From the NCBI GenBank assembly GCA_965228265.1, contig OZ245804.1:1240001-1304000 (forward strand): a stretch of 64,000 nt of DNA, read 5' to 3'. Origin of the DNA: GCA-2732755 sp965228265. GTDB taxonomy: Bacteria > Planctomycetota > Phycisphaerae > Phycisphaerales > UBA1924. The translations under genes and the position numbers were made by a program. Shown here piece after piece: positions 8,143 through 20,140 of this stretch (position 1 is its first letter; each line of letters opens with the position of its first letter). The notes beneath the pieces were generated by a model. It searched no databases, had not been told where the DNA came from, and saw only the letters and a list, made by a program, of their open reading frames with translations.

Positions 8143-10215
8143 ATGGCTTCCGTGAACGAGTGCTGGGGTATCGAGCTCGGCGCCAGCGCCATCAAAGCTC
8201 TCAAGCTGGGTCTCAAGCCCGACGGCAACGTCGAGGTGCTCGATTTCGCGATCATCCCGCACAAGAAGGTGCTCTCGACGCCCGACCTCGACGCCGACGA
8301 CGCGATGCGTGTCGCCATCGGTCAGCTCGTGAGCCAGTACGACCTCGAGAGCGCACCGATCGCGATCAGTGTCCCCGGTCACCAGGCGTTCGCACGCTTT
8401 GCCAAGCTGCCCCCGGTCGAGCCCAAAAAGGTTGCGGGCCTTGTGCAGTACGAAGCCGTGCAGCAGATCCCGTTCCCTCTGGAAGAGGTGGAATGGGACT
8501 TCCAGACATTCATGAGCCCGGACTCGCCCGAGGTTGAGGTGGGCATCTTCGCGATCACGAAGCAGCGCATTGAGCGTGAGCTCTCGCTCTTCCGCGATGT
8601 GGGCCTCTCGCCCGACGCAATCAACATCGCGCCGGTGTCGGCGTACAACGCGATGGCGTACGACCTGCAGTTCACGGAGAAAACGCCGGGCACGGTTATC
8701 ATGGACGTCGGCACGACCTCGACGGACCTGATCATCGCCGACGCGGGCCGCGTCTGGATGCGCACCTTCCCGATCGGCGGGCACCACTTCACCGAGGCGC
8801 TGGTCGACAAGTTCAAGCTGACCTACGCCAAGGCCGAGCGACTGAAGCGCGAGGCCGAGCGTTCGAAGCACTCTCGCCACGTCTTCCAGGCAATGAAGGG
8901 CGTGTTCGCGGATCTTGCGCAGGAAACGCAGCGCTCGATCGGGTATCACAGCAGCCTGCACCCCGACGCGAACCTCTCGCGCGTGGTCGGTATCGGCTCG
9001 ACCTTCCGTCTGCCCGGCCTGCGCCGCTTCCTCAAGCAGCAGCTCCAGCTCGACGTTTACCGCATGGACGACTACAAGCGTCTGTCGCTCGACGGCCCCC
9101 GTGCGGGCGAGTTCGGCGCGCTCGCGCTGGAGATGTCCGTCGCGTACGGCCTCGCCCTGCAGGGCCTTGGCATGCCCACGATCGACGCCAACCTCATGCC
9201 CGTCGGGATCGTCCGCGAAGGGATGTGGGGGCGCAAGGTCAAGTGGTTCGGCATGGCCGCGGGCCTTTCGGTCGCCGCCAGTGCCGCGATGTTCATCAAC
9301 TGGGCGATCGACAACGCCGCGGTCTCCAACAACCGCAAGCCGGTGACCATCCAGAACGTTGTGAACCAGGCCAACAGCCTCAAGAACGAGGCGACCGACG
9401 CGGGTGTCATCGGTCAGGCCGAGGCCGACACCGTGGCGCAGTCGCTTATTCAGCTCCCCGAGGGGCGAGACCTGATGGCGCACGTCGTCAAGGACCTCGG
9501 CGAGATCGTCGCGTGGTCGAACAACCAGGTGCCCGCATGGCAGGGCGCCCGTGGCAACGGACCGACGCAGGCCTTCGACGTCGTCAGCTACACCATGACC
9601 TACTCGAACCCGATCTCGGGTGAGGGTAACGCCATGGGCGGCAATCCCAGCAGGAACCGCTTTGGCGGCGAAGACCCGTACCCCGACAAGCCCAAGATCG
9701 ACGTTGTTCTCGAGGTCGAGACGCTCCAGCCCGATCCCAGGCCGTTCGTCCTCGGGACTGTGCTGCCCTGGCTTCAGGCCAGCGCCGAGCGTGAGGATGT
9801 CCCGTACGTGATCATCGATACCGAGCAGCTCAACTACCAGCAGGTGGCAGCAGCCCCGCGCGGCGGCGACCGCCGGGTGCCACCGGGCGGGCGACCCGGA
9901 GCACGTCCGGGGGCGATGAACGAGGATTACGTCGTCGGCGGCGATGTTTCATTCGATGAGAGCGGCGGCGGGTTGGGATCCCACGGAAGGGCTCCTGTTT
10001 CGGGAGGCCAGCCCGAACGCAGCGGTGGCGGCTCGCGCCAGGTGCAGTTCGCGGCCGGCTCACTCGACGAGATGGCACCGCTGCCCATCCCCGAGCAGAA
10101 CTCGTTCGAGCGTGATCCCGCCCGATTCGTGATCCGCTGGACACTCGCGGTGGTCCCGCCTGAAGAACGCATCAGCAACGAACAGTCCGCGACGGATGAC
10201 GGAGGTGTCGAATGA
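8143..10215 (+). CDS. pilM: Type IV pilus assembly ATPase-like protein PilM with extended C-terminus
   Basis: 690 residues. The N-terminal ~350 are an actin-like PilM: WGIELGASAIKALKL opens the fold, SVPGHQAFARFAKLPPVEPK and FPLEEVEWDFQ are typical, and MDVGTTSTDLIIAD is the second phosphate loop. PilM normally sits on the cytoplasmic face and binds the N-terminus of PilN. Here the chain continues past a hydrophobic segment near 365-390 (about FGMAAGLSVAASAAMFINWA) into a ~300-residue extracytoplasmic region, so it looks like a PilM-PilN fusion. The ATG follows GAGGAAGGA. The stop overlaps the next gene by 4 bases (ATGA). Confidence 0.85.
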   Translation: MASVNECWGIELGASAIKALKLGLKPDGNVEVLDFAIIPHKKVLSTPDLDADDAMRVAIGQLVSQYDLESAPIAISVPGHQAFARFAKLPPVEPKKVAGLVQYEAVQQIPFPLEEVEWDFQTFMSPDSPEVEVGIFAITKQRIERELSLFRDVGLSPDAINIAPVSAYNAMAYDLQFTEKTPGTVIMDVGTTSTDLIIADAGRVWMRTFPIGGHHFTEALVDKFKLTYAKAERLKREAERSKHSRHVFQAMKGVFADLAQETQRSIGYHSSLHPDANLSRVVGIGSTFRLPGLRRFLKQQLQLDVYRMDDYKRLSLDGPRAGEFGALALEMSVAYGLALQGLGMPTIDANLMPVGIVREGMWGRKVKWFGMAAGLSVAASAAMFINWAIDNAAVSNNRKPVTIQNVVNQANSLKNEATDAGVIGQAEADTVAQSLIQLPEGRDLMAHVVKDLGEIVAWSNNQVPAWQGARGNGPTQAFDVVSYTMTYSNPISGEGNAMGGNPSRNRFGGEDPYPDKPKIDVVLEVETLQPDPRPFVLGTVLPWLQASAEREDVPYVIIDTEQLNYQQVAAAPRGGDRRVPPGGRPGARPGAMNEDYVVGGDVSFDESGGGLGSHGRAPVSGGQPERSGGGSRQVQFAAGSLDEMAPLPIPEQNSFERDPARFVIRWTLAVVPPEERISNEQSATDDGGVE

Positions 10216-11591
10216 GCGGCTTCCTTTCCTGGCTCAAGTCGAACATCGTGATCGTGATCCTCGCGATTCTCACGATCGTGCCGCTGCCCGTGGCCTGGTA
10301 CATCGCCGGGGGCATGAACAGCAAGCTCCGCGAGGAACGCCAGAACGAGGCGACCAAGGCACTGCGTGATGTCGAGGGCGCGACCGTCACCTACACGCTT
10401 CCCGTTCTCGGCGAGAACGAGGAAGAGATCAGCGACACGGGCCCGGCCAACTCGGTCAAGACCGCGTTCTACAAAGCCGAGCGCGAGAAGCGCGAGCAGA
10501 TGGTCGCCGAGGTCAAAGAACGCGCGGTCGAGTTCAACGCCAAGAACCACGGCGCACTCGTTCCGGGCCTGCTCCCGATGCCCGAACGCGGCGCTCCCGC
10601 CCAGCTGCTGCCCTTCGAGATGGCCAAGCGTGTCCAGGCCACCGGCGGGGACAACGCGACCTCCGCGTACGACGAGCTTTTTCGCCAGCTTCGGATCCGC
10701 TCGCCGCTCGATTCGGAGGTGCTGCGTGAGCAGATCGCTGCCCGCAAGCAGGCGCTCATGACGCAGATTGCGCCGGGTATTTCTGAGAACGACATGGAAG
10801 AGAGCGCCCGGGCGCAGATCTCGCAGCAGCTCGTTGAGCAGCGCCTCGGAGCACTCGAGACGCATGCACGGGACACGAGTTTCTACGCCGACGCATCGGT
10901 GCTCCCGCCCTCCGTGCCAAGAACGGTGCCCGCGGTTGCCCCGAGCGTCGAGACCTGCTTCAACTGGCAAGCCGACTACTGGCTGATCTCGGATCTGTTC
11001 TCGGCGTTCGTCGCCGCGAACGACCAGTTCGACACCCGGGGTGTCGGCGGCAACGTCATCGACGGCGCGGTCAAACGCGTCGAGTCGATCACTTTCGATC
11101 CCATGGTCACCACTGTCTCAGCACCCGTGATCAACGACGCACCGGTGCAGATGAGCCCGGGACGCGCAGGTCACGGCGGAGCTCGGGCACAGCCCAACTC
11201 CATGGCTCAGCCCTCTCGGCGTGGCGCACAGGGGGGCGAGACCGCTCTTTCGGGTGAGCCGTTTACGGGACGGAGGACGGAGCAGAGCGATCTGTACGAC
11301 GTGCGTTACGTCAAGGTCACGCTCATCGCTTCGTACAAGAAACTCCCGGCATTGATCAACGCGATCTCATCCGAGAACTTCATGACCGTGCTCGACGCGG
11401 ACATCTACGCCGTCGATCCCTGGGATCTGATCTCGCAGGGGTACTACATCGGGACTGATCACCCCGTACGTGTGGAGATGGAAATCGAAACGCTCTGGCT
11501 GCGCAGCTGGACCAAGGCATACATGCCCCCGGCCGTGCGCGAACAACTCGGGATCCCCGAGGACGTGAGCACCGAAGAAGGACCGGCCTGA
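10212..11591 (+). CDS. Single-pass pilus assembly protein, PilO/Amuc_1100-like
   Basis: 459 residues, start overlapping the pilM stop (ATGA). One N-terminal membrane span (about 9-30, IVIVILAILTIVPLPVAWYI) is followed by a long charged coiled-coil region and then a mixed alpha/beta periplasmic domain. In that domain, DVRYVKVTLIASYKKLPALI and the VEMEIETLWLR strand resemble PilO/Amuc_1100-type ferredoxin-like domains. Position directly after pilM supports an inner-membrane alignment-complex role. Residues about 310-365 are low complexity. It is less certain than PilM because sequence similarity in this family is weak. Confidence 0.65.
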   Translation: MSGFLSWLKSNIVIVILAILTIVPLPVAWYIAGGMNSKLREERQNEATKALRDVEGATVTYTLPVLGENEEEISDTGPANSVKTAFYKAEREKREQMVAEVKERAVEFNAKNHGALVPGLLPMPERGAPAQLLPFEMAKRVQATGGDNATSAYDELFRQLRIRSPLDSEVLREQIAARKQALMTQIAPGISENDMEESARAQISQQLVEQRLGALETHARDTSFYADASVLPPSVPRTVPAVAPSVETCFNWQADYWLISDLFSAFVAANDQFDTRGVGGNVIDGAVKRVESITFDPMVTTVSAPVINDAPVQMSPGRAGHGGARAQPNSMAQPSRRGAQGGETALSGEPFTGRRTEQSDLYDVRYVKVTLIASYKKLPALINAISSENFMTVLDADIYAVDPWDLISQGYYIGTDHPVRVEMEIETLWLRSWTKAYMPPAVREQLGIPEDVSTEEGPA

Positions 11592-11620
11592 TCGCCGCAG
11601 CTTGATTTGAGGACCGACCG

Positions 11621-13714
11621 ATGAGTGCAAAGGGCATCTCCTGGATCGAAGCGAACTTCGAGAAGCTGATCGTGGTGATCATGCTGCTCGCGTTTCTTGT
11701 CGTACTGATCTTCCAGTTCGTGCTGCAATCCAGCGCGGTAGAAGTCGGCGGCAACAAGGTTCCGCTCGCCGACGCCTACAAGCCCGCCGAGCGGGCGGCC
11801 GAGCGTTTGCAATCGCAGATCAACGACCCGAACCCGACGCTGCCTGAGGCGATCGAGACGCGCGACCTCGCGTCCGAGTTCGAGCAGGCGATCTCGGGCG
11901 GCGTGGTTGATACAAGCGAATTCCTCGCCATCGCCGAGCCGCTCGAACTCGAAGTCTCGGGCGACCAGACGAACTACGCCGCCGGCGAATTCGCCGCATT
12001 CGAGCCCCCGGCCCCGGCCAAGCCGACGGCTGCGAGCTACCGCGCCACGCTTGACCCCTACGCCGTGGAGCAGATCGAGGGCCTCGCCGAGTACCTCCCG
12101 ACAGAGCAACCCTTCGACACCCCCTGGAACTCGGTGCAGGCCTCGTTCGACGGCACCGCGCTGAAGGCCGCGTATGAGCATGATCCCGACGGGCCCTCCG
12201 GCTCCGTCTCGCCCCTGCCCCGCAACTGGTGGAGCCAGGGCGTCGGCGTCCTGGCCATCGAGACCGAACGCCAGAAGCGTGAGCTCGACGGTTCATGGGG
12301 CCCGGCTGAGACCGTCGCACAGATGCCGGGCACGCTCAGCCTGCTCGAAGATCTCGACGAGATCGCGACGAACTACCGACAGCTCGAGAGCATCGGCTCG
12401 CAGGCTGCTCGCAATGAAGATGTCATCCTCCGCCCGCAGTTCGTGAGCATTCTCGAGGGCGAGTCCTGGGTGCCCCCGGCCGAGGTGCCCGATCCGAGTG
12501 AGGTGGGGGGGATCAAGAACCAGATCCGCACGCTCGAGCGCCGACTGGCGAGCATCGACCGCGACATCGAGCGCAAGGAAGCCGCCAAGACCAACGCACC
12601 CGAGCGGACTCCCGGACGAGAGACCGGCGGCCGCGAAGGAGGTCGCGAGGGCGGCGAGAATCGTCGACCCACGCGCCAGCCTGAGAACGATCAGAACCAG
12701 GTCGACCCGCGCATCGCGGCCCTCGACAGGCAGATCGAGTCTCTGAACACGCAGCGAGAGGCAGTGGTCGAGCAGCTGACCGACCTCGGCTGGCAGCCAG
12801 AGGATCAGGTCGGCGTCGCCGAGGCGTACGACATCACCAAGTACACACACGAAGAGCCGATCCTCGAAGCCGACGAGGTCAGCTTCTGGGTGCACGATCT
12901 CGACGTCGAGGCGGGCGCGACGTACCGCTACCGCACGCGTCTGGTCTTCGTGAACCCGCTGTTTGGTCGAAAGAGCTCGCTGAGCGAGAGCCTGCACGAA
13001 CTGGCCGACGCGAAGCTGGTCCGATCGGATTGGTCGGAGTGGAGCGAGCCGGTCGGCGTGAGCTGGGACGAGTACTTCTTCCTGACCAGCGCCAACCCGG
13101 GCGACATCGGCAACATCGGCAAGGCGTCGGTGACCGCGGAGTTGTACAAGTTCTACTACGGCTACTGGCGGAAGAGCGAAGTCGCGCTCGAGCCGGGCGA
13201 CCGATTCGTCGCCGAGATCGAACTCCCGGAGGGCCTCCAGACCTGGGATGTCGAGCGTGAGGCTTCCGCTCAGGCCTGGAAACCCGCGGCTGTGGGGACC
13301 GATGGTACCGAGGCCGAGGTCGAGCAGGTCGAAGGACTCGACAAACAGCTGCTGCCCACGAAGCTCCCCATCTCGGCAGATGCCTGGCTCCTGGATGTGG
13401 TCTCGTCACCCGTGGCGGGCGTGGGCATCGGGGGGCAGTCGACATCCAACTATGAAGCGTTTGTCCGTGGCCCGGATGGGCTGATCGTGAGCCGATCGCC
13501 TTCTCTGGACGCCAACGAGCCGCTGCTGGCGGTCATCAAGGCCTCCTCAGAGCTCGGAGCCGACCAGCTCCCCCGTATTCCGGGGCAGGCCCCGCGTCAG
13601 CAGTTCCGTGGCGATCCTGGGCCCACCGGGCGGGAATTCAACGATCGTGACGGCCGAAGAATGCACGGTCAGCCCGGCGGCGGCGGGGGCGGAGGTGGAT
13701 TTGGTGGTGGATGA
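11621..13714 (+). CDS. Single-pass pilus-operon membrane protein with Gly-rich C-terminus
   Basis: 697 residues beginning MSAKGISWIEANFEKL, with one membrane span at about 14-38 (IVVIMLLAFLVVLIFQFVLQ). A long periplasmic part follows with a coiled coil of Arg/Glu repeats (about 300-400, including a GGREGGREGG tract). The protein ends in a glycine run. It lies 29 bp after the previous gene and before the rRNA leader, so it is the last member of the pilM operon. Family not recognised; it could be a large PilP/GspC-like connector to the secretin encoded at 47.5-50 kb. That is inference from context. Confidence 0.6.
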   Translation: MSAKGISWIEANFEKLIVVIMLLAFLVVLIFQFVLQSSAVEVGGNKVPLADAYKPAERAAERLQSQINDPNPTLPEAIETRDLASEFEQAISGGVVDTSEFLAIAEPLELEVSGDQTNYAAGEFAAFEPPAPAKPTAASYRATLDPYAVEQIEGLAEYLPTEQPFDTPWNSVQASFDGTALKAAYEHDPDGPSGSVSPLPRNWWSQGVGVLAIETERQKRELDGSWGPAETVAQMPGTLSLLEDLDEIATNYRQLESIGSQAARNEDVILRPQFVSILEGESWVPPAEVPDPSEVGGIKNQIRTLERRLASIDRDIERKEAAKTNAPERTPGRETGGREGGREGGENRRPTRQPENDQNQVDPRIAALDRQIESLNTQREAVVEQLTDLGWQPEDQVGVAEAYDITKYTHEEPILEADEVSFWVHDLDVEAGATYRYRTRLVFVNPLFGRKSSLSESLHELADAKLVRSDWSEWSEPVGVSWDEYFFLTSANPGDIGNIGKASVTAELYKFYYGYWRKSEVALEPGDRFVAEIELPEGLQTWDVEREASAQAWKPAAVGTDGTEAEVEQVEGLDKQLLPTKLPISADAWLLDVVSSPVAGVGIGGQSTSNYEAFVRGPDGLIVSRSPSLDANEPLLAVIKASSELGADQLPRIPGQAPRQQFRGDPGPTGREFNDRDGRRMHGQPGGGGGGGGFGGG

Positions 13715-13738
13715 TCTGAAAATGATCTCACCAAAAGC

Positions 13739-13766
13739 TTGACCATCTTGGCCTTCGGCCTACGAT
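13739..13766 (+). promoter_or_regulatory. Candidate rRNA promoter (-35/-10)
   Basis: TTGACC (13739-13744) and TACGAT (13761-13766) are separated by 16 bp, upstream of the 23S gene with no intervening gene. The match to sigma-70-type hexamers is fair; there is no experimental evidence. Confidence 0.4.
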
Positions 13767-13804
13767 CGTCTCCTGCCGACCGAGCTATCTCGGGAGGCGA
13801 AAAT

Positions 13805-13831
13805 CGAACGGATTCGGTGGGAATCCGTTCG
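13805..13831 (+). other. Leader hairpin upstream of 23S rRNA
   Basis: An 11-bp perfect stem, CGAACGGATTC / GAATCCGTTCG, with a 5-nt loop GGTGG and no T-run. It lies in the rRNA leader and may serve processing or antitermination rather than termination. Confidence 0.5.
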
Positions 13832-14073
13832 GCGCCCAGATCGGTTGATCCGTTCAAAGCGTGTCCTCTTTGACAACCGCAGACAGATGGCAATCGTGCT
13901 GTCAGCGTCTTTGAGTTCCGGCTTGCCGGGATGACGAGAAGTGCGTCAGCGCGATACCTAAAGAGAAAGAAAGCCGAGGCGCATGTACTCATCTGAGTAT
14001 GTGTGTTTCACTTGAGCGTAATGGCGGCTTGAGACATCGGTTCGGCAGCGTGTGTGTTATCCACGACGTCGGG

Positions 14074-16827
<2,754 letters not shown>

Positions 16828-16984
16828 CCGGACGCCGTGATTCATACATCACGAGCTCGTCCGGCCGACATTCCACTCAAGTGGTTCGGCTTTCTTCTCT
16901 GATTCAGTCGCCCCCGCACCGGGGCGTGCCATCTGTTTGTGCGGTCCAATCCGCACCTGCCCGAGAAATCGGTCAGCGTGTGAT

Positions 16985-17088
16985 TCGGTGACCATAGGTG
17001 CGGTGTAACACCTGTTCCCATCCCGAACACAGCAGTTAAGCCCGCACCGCCGATGATACTGCTCAGCGGGAAAGTAGGTAGTTGCCGT
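16985..17088 (+). rRNA. rrf: 5S ribosomal RNA
   Basis: About 104 nt containing CCCATCCCGAACACAGCAGT and CCGATGATACTGC, the typical 5S loop C and helix blocks. The ends CGGTGAC and GTTGCCG pair as helix I. It lies about 157 bp after 23S, and no tRNA lies in the spacer. Confidence 0.92.
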
Positions 17089-17092
17089 AATT

Positions 17093-17134
17093 TGAGCCCT
17101 CAGGAGTCAAATCCTGGGGGCTCACTTCTTTTTT
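17093..17134 (+). terminator. rRNA operon terminator
   Basis: Stem TGAGCCCTCAGGA / TCCTGGGGGCTCA (13 bp, one mismatch) with a GTCAAA loop, then CTTCTTTTTTG. It is placed directly after 5S. Confidence 0.88.
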
Positions 17135-17283
17135 GCACCTCTCTCTTTCCTCTTCGTACTCCCACGATTTCCCACACGATCGTTGATCTGTTGTGAGCTC
17201 GTCTGCGAAGATACCTATGGAGACCTGTGCCCCCGGCGGTGTCATGCCCGCCTTCATCATCACGAAGAGAGAGGAACACCACC

Positions 17284-17865
17284 ATGCGCATCCGCACATT
17301 CGCAGTCGTCTCGGCCGCCGTCGCATTTTCGGGTCCTGCCGCAGCCGACGTCATCTGGGACGAGGCTGTCGACGGCGACCTGTCCAGCGATCATCTGAAC
17401 CCAACGCTCTTGGCATTCGCGCCGGGTTCGAACATGGTTTTCGGCGACACCACTCCGGATCCCCAGCTCGACCCCGATTACTTCACCATGGTCATCCCCA
17501 CGGGCTACGAGCTCTCGTCGATCATCTTCGAGGAGTACGTCTCCGGTGATGATCAGGCCTTCTTCGCCGTCGAAGTCGGCTCGCAGATCACCGACCCCGC
17601 GACTCCCGCGGCCCTGCTCTCGGCCACCCTGATCGGCGCGATTCCCGGCACCATGCAGGGCGACGAGCTTCTCGACAACCTCCAGAGTCCCGACATCTTC
17701 GGCGGGTTTACCGGCAACCTCGGGGCGGGCACCTACACCTTCTGGTTCCAGGAAACAGCGACCGCGACGGATTACGGCTTCGATTTCGTCATCACCCCCA
17801 TCCCCGCGCCGGCTTCGGCCACGCTCATGGTGGGGGGGCTGCTCATCGCTCGGCGCAGGCGCTGA
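17284..17865 (+). CDS. Exported protein with PEP-CTERM-like sorting tail
   Basis: 193 residues from the ATG at 17284, which follows GAGAGAGGAA. An N-terminal signal peptide (MRIRTFAVVSAAVAFSGPAAA) is cleaved near AAADV. The mature part is acidic and beta-rich with a FWFQETAT segment. The C-terminus is IPAPASATLMVGGLLIARRRR-like: a Pro-Ala motif, a short hydrophobic helix and an Arg cluster, the PEP-CTERM pattern recognised by exosortase in exopolysaccharide-producing bacteria. No exosortase is in the window. The function of the mature domain is unknown. Confidence 0.75.
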   Translation: MRIRTFAVVSAAVAFSGPAAADVIWDEAVDGDLSSDHLNPTLLAFAPGSNMVFGDTTPDPQLDPDYFTMVIPTGYELSSIIFEEYVSGDDQAFFAVEVGSQITDPATPAALLSATLIGAIPGTMQGDELLDNLQSPDIFGGFTGNLGAGTYTFWFQETATATDYGFDFVITPIPAPASATLMVGGLLIARRRR

Positions 17866-17891
17866 TTCGAAATACTTACCAAGGTTCATTG

Positions 17892-17922
17892 CCGCCCCGG
17901 GCACGTTCCGGGGCGGTTTTTT
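17892..17922 (+). terminator. Intrinsic terminator after the PEP-CTERM-like gene
   Basis: 9-bp perfect stem CCGCCCCGG / CCGGGGCGG with a 7-nt loop, followed by TTTTTT. Confidence 0.88.
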
Positions 17923-17992
17923 CGTACCGCTCCGGTCCGATTCAGTCCGATCTAGACTGTATCTGTCCGCTTCACACGCATGGAGGTGCTCA

Positions 17993-18688
17993 ATGTCCGA
18001 GATCAGACTCTACGAAGGCGACGCCGACGCTCTGATGTCCGGAGACCACGCCGAGCGGGTCTCGCTCCTGCCCGGCGACGCTTCCGGTTTCTCCGCCGGC
18101 GAAAGGCTCCGCATCCTCTGGGGCCAGGACATGCTCCGCGACATGCTCGACGGGCGATACCGCACCGTGGTCTGCGGCGTCAACGAAGAGGACAACTCCC
18201 ACGGCATCGTTGCCCAGCTCGTTCACCTCGTCACCTCGAGTCAGTGGACGCAGCACACAGTGACAAACTACGCCAAGGTCTTCCAGGAGTCGGTCAGCGT
18301 GCACGCCGCCCACGACCAGGAGCCCTACGTCCTCAAGTACGATCTCGACAGCATCCTCATCCTCGCGCTGCTCCGCCCGCGTGGGCAGGATCACTTCACG
18401 CTGCAGGACCTCTCCCGCGGCTTTGCGACTGTCTCGAAGATGCTCAAGGACCGGCGCGACCGCCAACCCGTCGCGACCGTTTCGTTCCTCGGCGCACGCT
18501 CCAACCGACTCGTCAATGAACAGGGCGAAGAGCCGAGCTTTGAGCGCGTGCTCCGCACCATGTACCAGTCGGGCTACCGCGGCGACGTCTACCCCGCCCC
18601 CGCGCTCTGGTCCAAGGGTGATGTCGGCGTCTTTGCGACCTACCCCTTCCCCGAGGGTGTCGAACGCATGCGCGAGGGCAGCAGCTAA
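17993..18688 (+). CDS. Conserved-looking soluble protein, function unknown
   Basis: 231 residues. The ATG is preceded by TGGAGGTGC, a strong ribosome site. It has no signal peptide or membrane span. It contains RTVVCGVNEEDNSHGIVAQL and FATYPFPEGVERMREG but no motif I can assign. It has its own upstream terminator boundary and is followed 30 bp later by a DinB-like gene, so the two may form an operon. Composition matches the neighbours. I do not recognise the family. Confidence 0.65.
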   Translation: MSEIRLYEGDADALMSGDHAERVSLLPGDASGFSAGERLRILWGQDMLRDMLDGRYRTVVCGVNEEDNSHGIVAQLVHLVTSSQWTQHTVTNYAKVFQESVSVHAAHDQEPYVLKYDLDSILILALLRPRGQDHFTLQDLSRGFATVSKMLKDRRDRQPVATVSFLGARSNRLVNEQGEEPSFERVLRTMYQSGYRGDVYPAPALWSKGDVGVFATYPFPEGVERMREGSS

Positions 18689-18718
18689 ATACCAAAGTCA
18701 CGAACGACGGAGACCCCT

Positions 18719-19231
18719 GTGGACCTCCCGACACTGATGGCCTCGATGGATTCCTTCCCCGCGGCACTCGCCTCGGCGATCGCGGGACTCAGCGATAACG
18801 AAGCGCGATGGAAGCCGCCGAGCGGCGCGTGGTCGATCCTCGAGATCGTCTGTCACCTCGCCGACGAGGAAGCCGAGGACTTCCGCCAGCGCGTATTCAG
18901 CACACTCGATGATCCCGACAAGCCCTGGCCCGGCATCGACCCCGAGGCAGCCGCGACCGATCGCACGTACAACGAGCGCATCCTCGCCGAGGAGCTCGGC
19001 CGATTCACGCGCGAACGAGCCGAGTCGATGCGTCTGATCCGGGAGCACCAGGACCCTGACTGGGACCGGGTCCACACCCATCCCTCGATCGGCAAGCTCC
19101 GCGCGGGGGACATCATGGTGAGCTGGGCCGTCCACGACATGCTGCATCTTCGCCAGATTGCCAAGCGACGGTTCGAGCTGCTCACTGCTGCGGGCGGACG
19201 GTTTGAGACCTCATATGCGGGATCGTGGTAA
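18719..19231 (+). CDS. DinB-family (DinB_2-like) four-helix protein
   Basis: 170 residues with a GTG start. The pattern WSILEIVCHLADEE (about 40-53) and a later HDMLHLRQIAKRRF (about 140-153) are the two His-bearing helices of the DinB/YfiT metal-binding four-helix-bundle superfamily. Members often act as bacillithiol- or mycothiol-dependent transferases or have unknown roles. The substrate cannot be predicted here. It is probably co-transcribed with the preceding unknown gene. Confidence 0.75.
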   Translation: MDLPTLMASMDSFPAALASAIAGLSDNEARWKPPSGAWSILEIVCHLADEEAEDFRQRVFSTLDDPDKPWPGIDPEAAATDRTYNERILAEELGRFTRERAESMRLIREHQDPDWDRVHTHPSIGKLRAGDIMVSWAVHDMLHLRQIAKRRFELLTAAGGRFETSYAGSW

Positions 19232-19289
19232 AGTCGGCACCCAACAGAACGCCGATACAACTGTTCACCAGCCCCAGGAGATCGCAGTC

Positions 19290-19916
19290 ATGGACCAGCA
19301 AACGCCCGCTCCCGAACCCGTGCCTCAAACGGCTCCGCAGACTGCATCCCAGCCCGCGCCCACGCCTGCACCGGTGCCCCAGCACGCTCCGGGCCAGATG
19401 CCCGTTTACCAAACCAGCTACACACCCGAGGAGTTCAACAAGCTCTTTATGTGGTGGTGGATCCTGCTGGCGGCCAGCATCCCCGGCATGTTCATCTTCA
19501 TCGGCGGTCCGCTCATGCTCGCCTCGATCGTCATCGGCTGCATCCTCATGTACAAGTACTGGAACCAGCTCCAGGACGGCTCTCAGAAAACCACACCCGG
19601 CAAGGCCATCGGGTTCATGTTCATCCCGTTCTTCAATCTCTACTGGCAGTTCATCGCCATCCACGGCTTCGCGCAGAACGCCAACGCGTACGCCGACCGT
19701 CACGGCATCAACATGCCCCGCATCAACGAGAACCTCACACTCACCCAGTGCATCATCGCATGCTGCGGCATCATCCCGCTGGTGAATATCCTCGCGGGTC
19801 TCGCTCTTCTCGTCATCGGGATCATCAACTTCATCGCGTTCAAGAACGCATCCGTCGCAATCGCGAATCACAAGCTCCAGCACGCGCAGCCAGCGCCCGC
19901 CGGAACGCCCGCCTGA
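19290..19916 (+). CDS. Membrane protein with Pro/Ala/Gln-rich N-terminus
   Basis: 208 residues, with ATG at 19290 preceded by AGGAG nine bases upstream. Residues 1-45 are Pro/Gln/Ala-rich and likely disordered. Hydrophobic spans follow at about 52-70, 75-92, 112-130 and 150-185, giving about four to five membrane segments. A short GKAIGFMFIPFFNLYWQFIA block and NANAYADRHGIN are the most distinctive parts. No enzyme motif was found. Similar Pro-rich-plus-membrane proteins occur in planctomycetes. A terminator follows. Confidence 0.65.
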   Translation: MDQQTPAPEPVPQTAPQTASQPAPTPAPVPQHAPGQMPVYQTSYTPEEFNKLFMWWWILLAASIPGMFIFIGGPLMLASIVIGCILMYKYWNQLQDGSQKTTPGKAIGFMFIPFFNLYWQFIAIHGFAQNANAYADRHGINMPRINENLTLTQCIIACCGIIPLVNILAGLALLVIGIINFIAFKNASVAIANHKLQHAQPAPAGTPA

Positions 19917-19952
19917 ACGACTGATAGAGATCGTAAATAATCGTCACGACAT

Positions 19953-19995
19953 GAAAGAGCCCACATCCGATCAAGCCGGGTGTGGGCTTTCTTTC
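19953..19995. terminator. Terminator, probably used from both strands
   Basis: Stem GCCCACATCCG / CGGGTGTGGGC (one G-U pair) with a 7-nt loop. TTTCTTTC follows on the plus strand and CTCTTTC on the minus strand. It lies between the membrane-protein gene and the converging nadE gene. Confidence 0.75.
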
Positions 19996-20140
19996 ACTCT
20001 CCTGTCGCCTCAGATCACGCGAGGCCTGATATCTGTGAACATATCAGCATTCCATCCGGATCCCAGTAAATGCGCGAGCACTTCGCCAAAATGCTCGATG
20101 GGTATGGCCTGAAAGTGAAACTGGATAAGCAGCCCGAAGG

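Larger units (their letters stand above)
13715..14073 (+). other. rRNA leader region, no protein gene seen
   Basis: 359 bp between the pilM operon and the mature 23S start. It holds a candidate promoter (13739-13766), a strong hairpin (13805-13831) and, at its 3' end, one half of the 23S processing stem. No 16S 3' end, anti-Shine-Dalgarno sequence or tRNA was found, so this is the leader of a 23S-5S unit. Confidence 0.6.
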
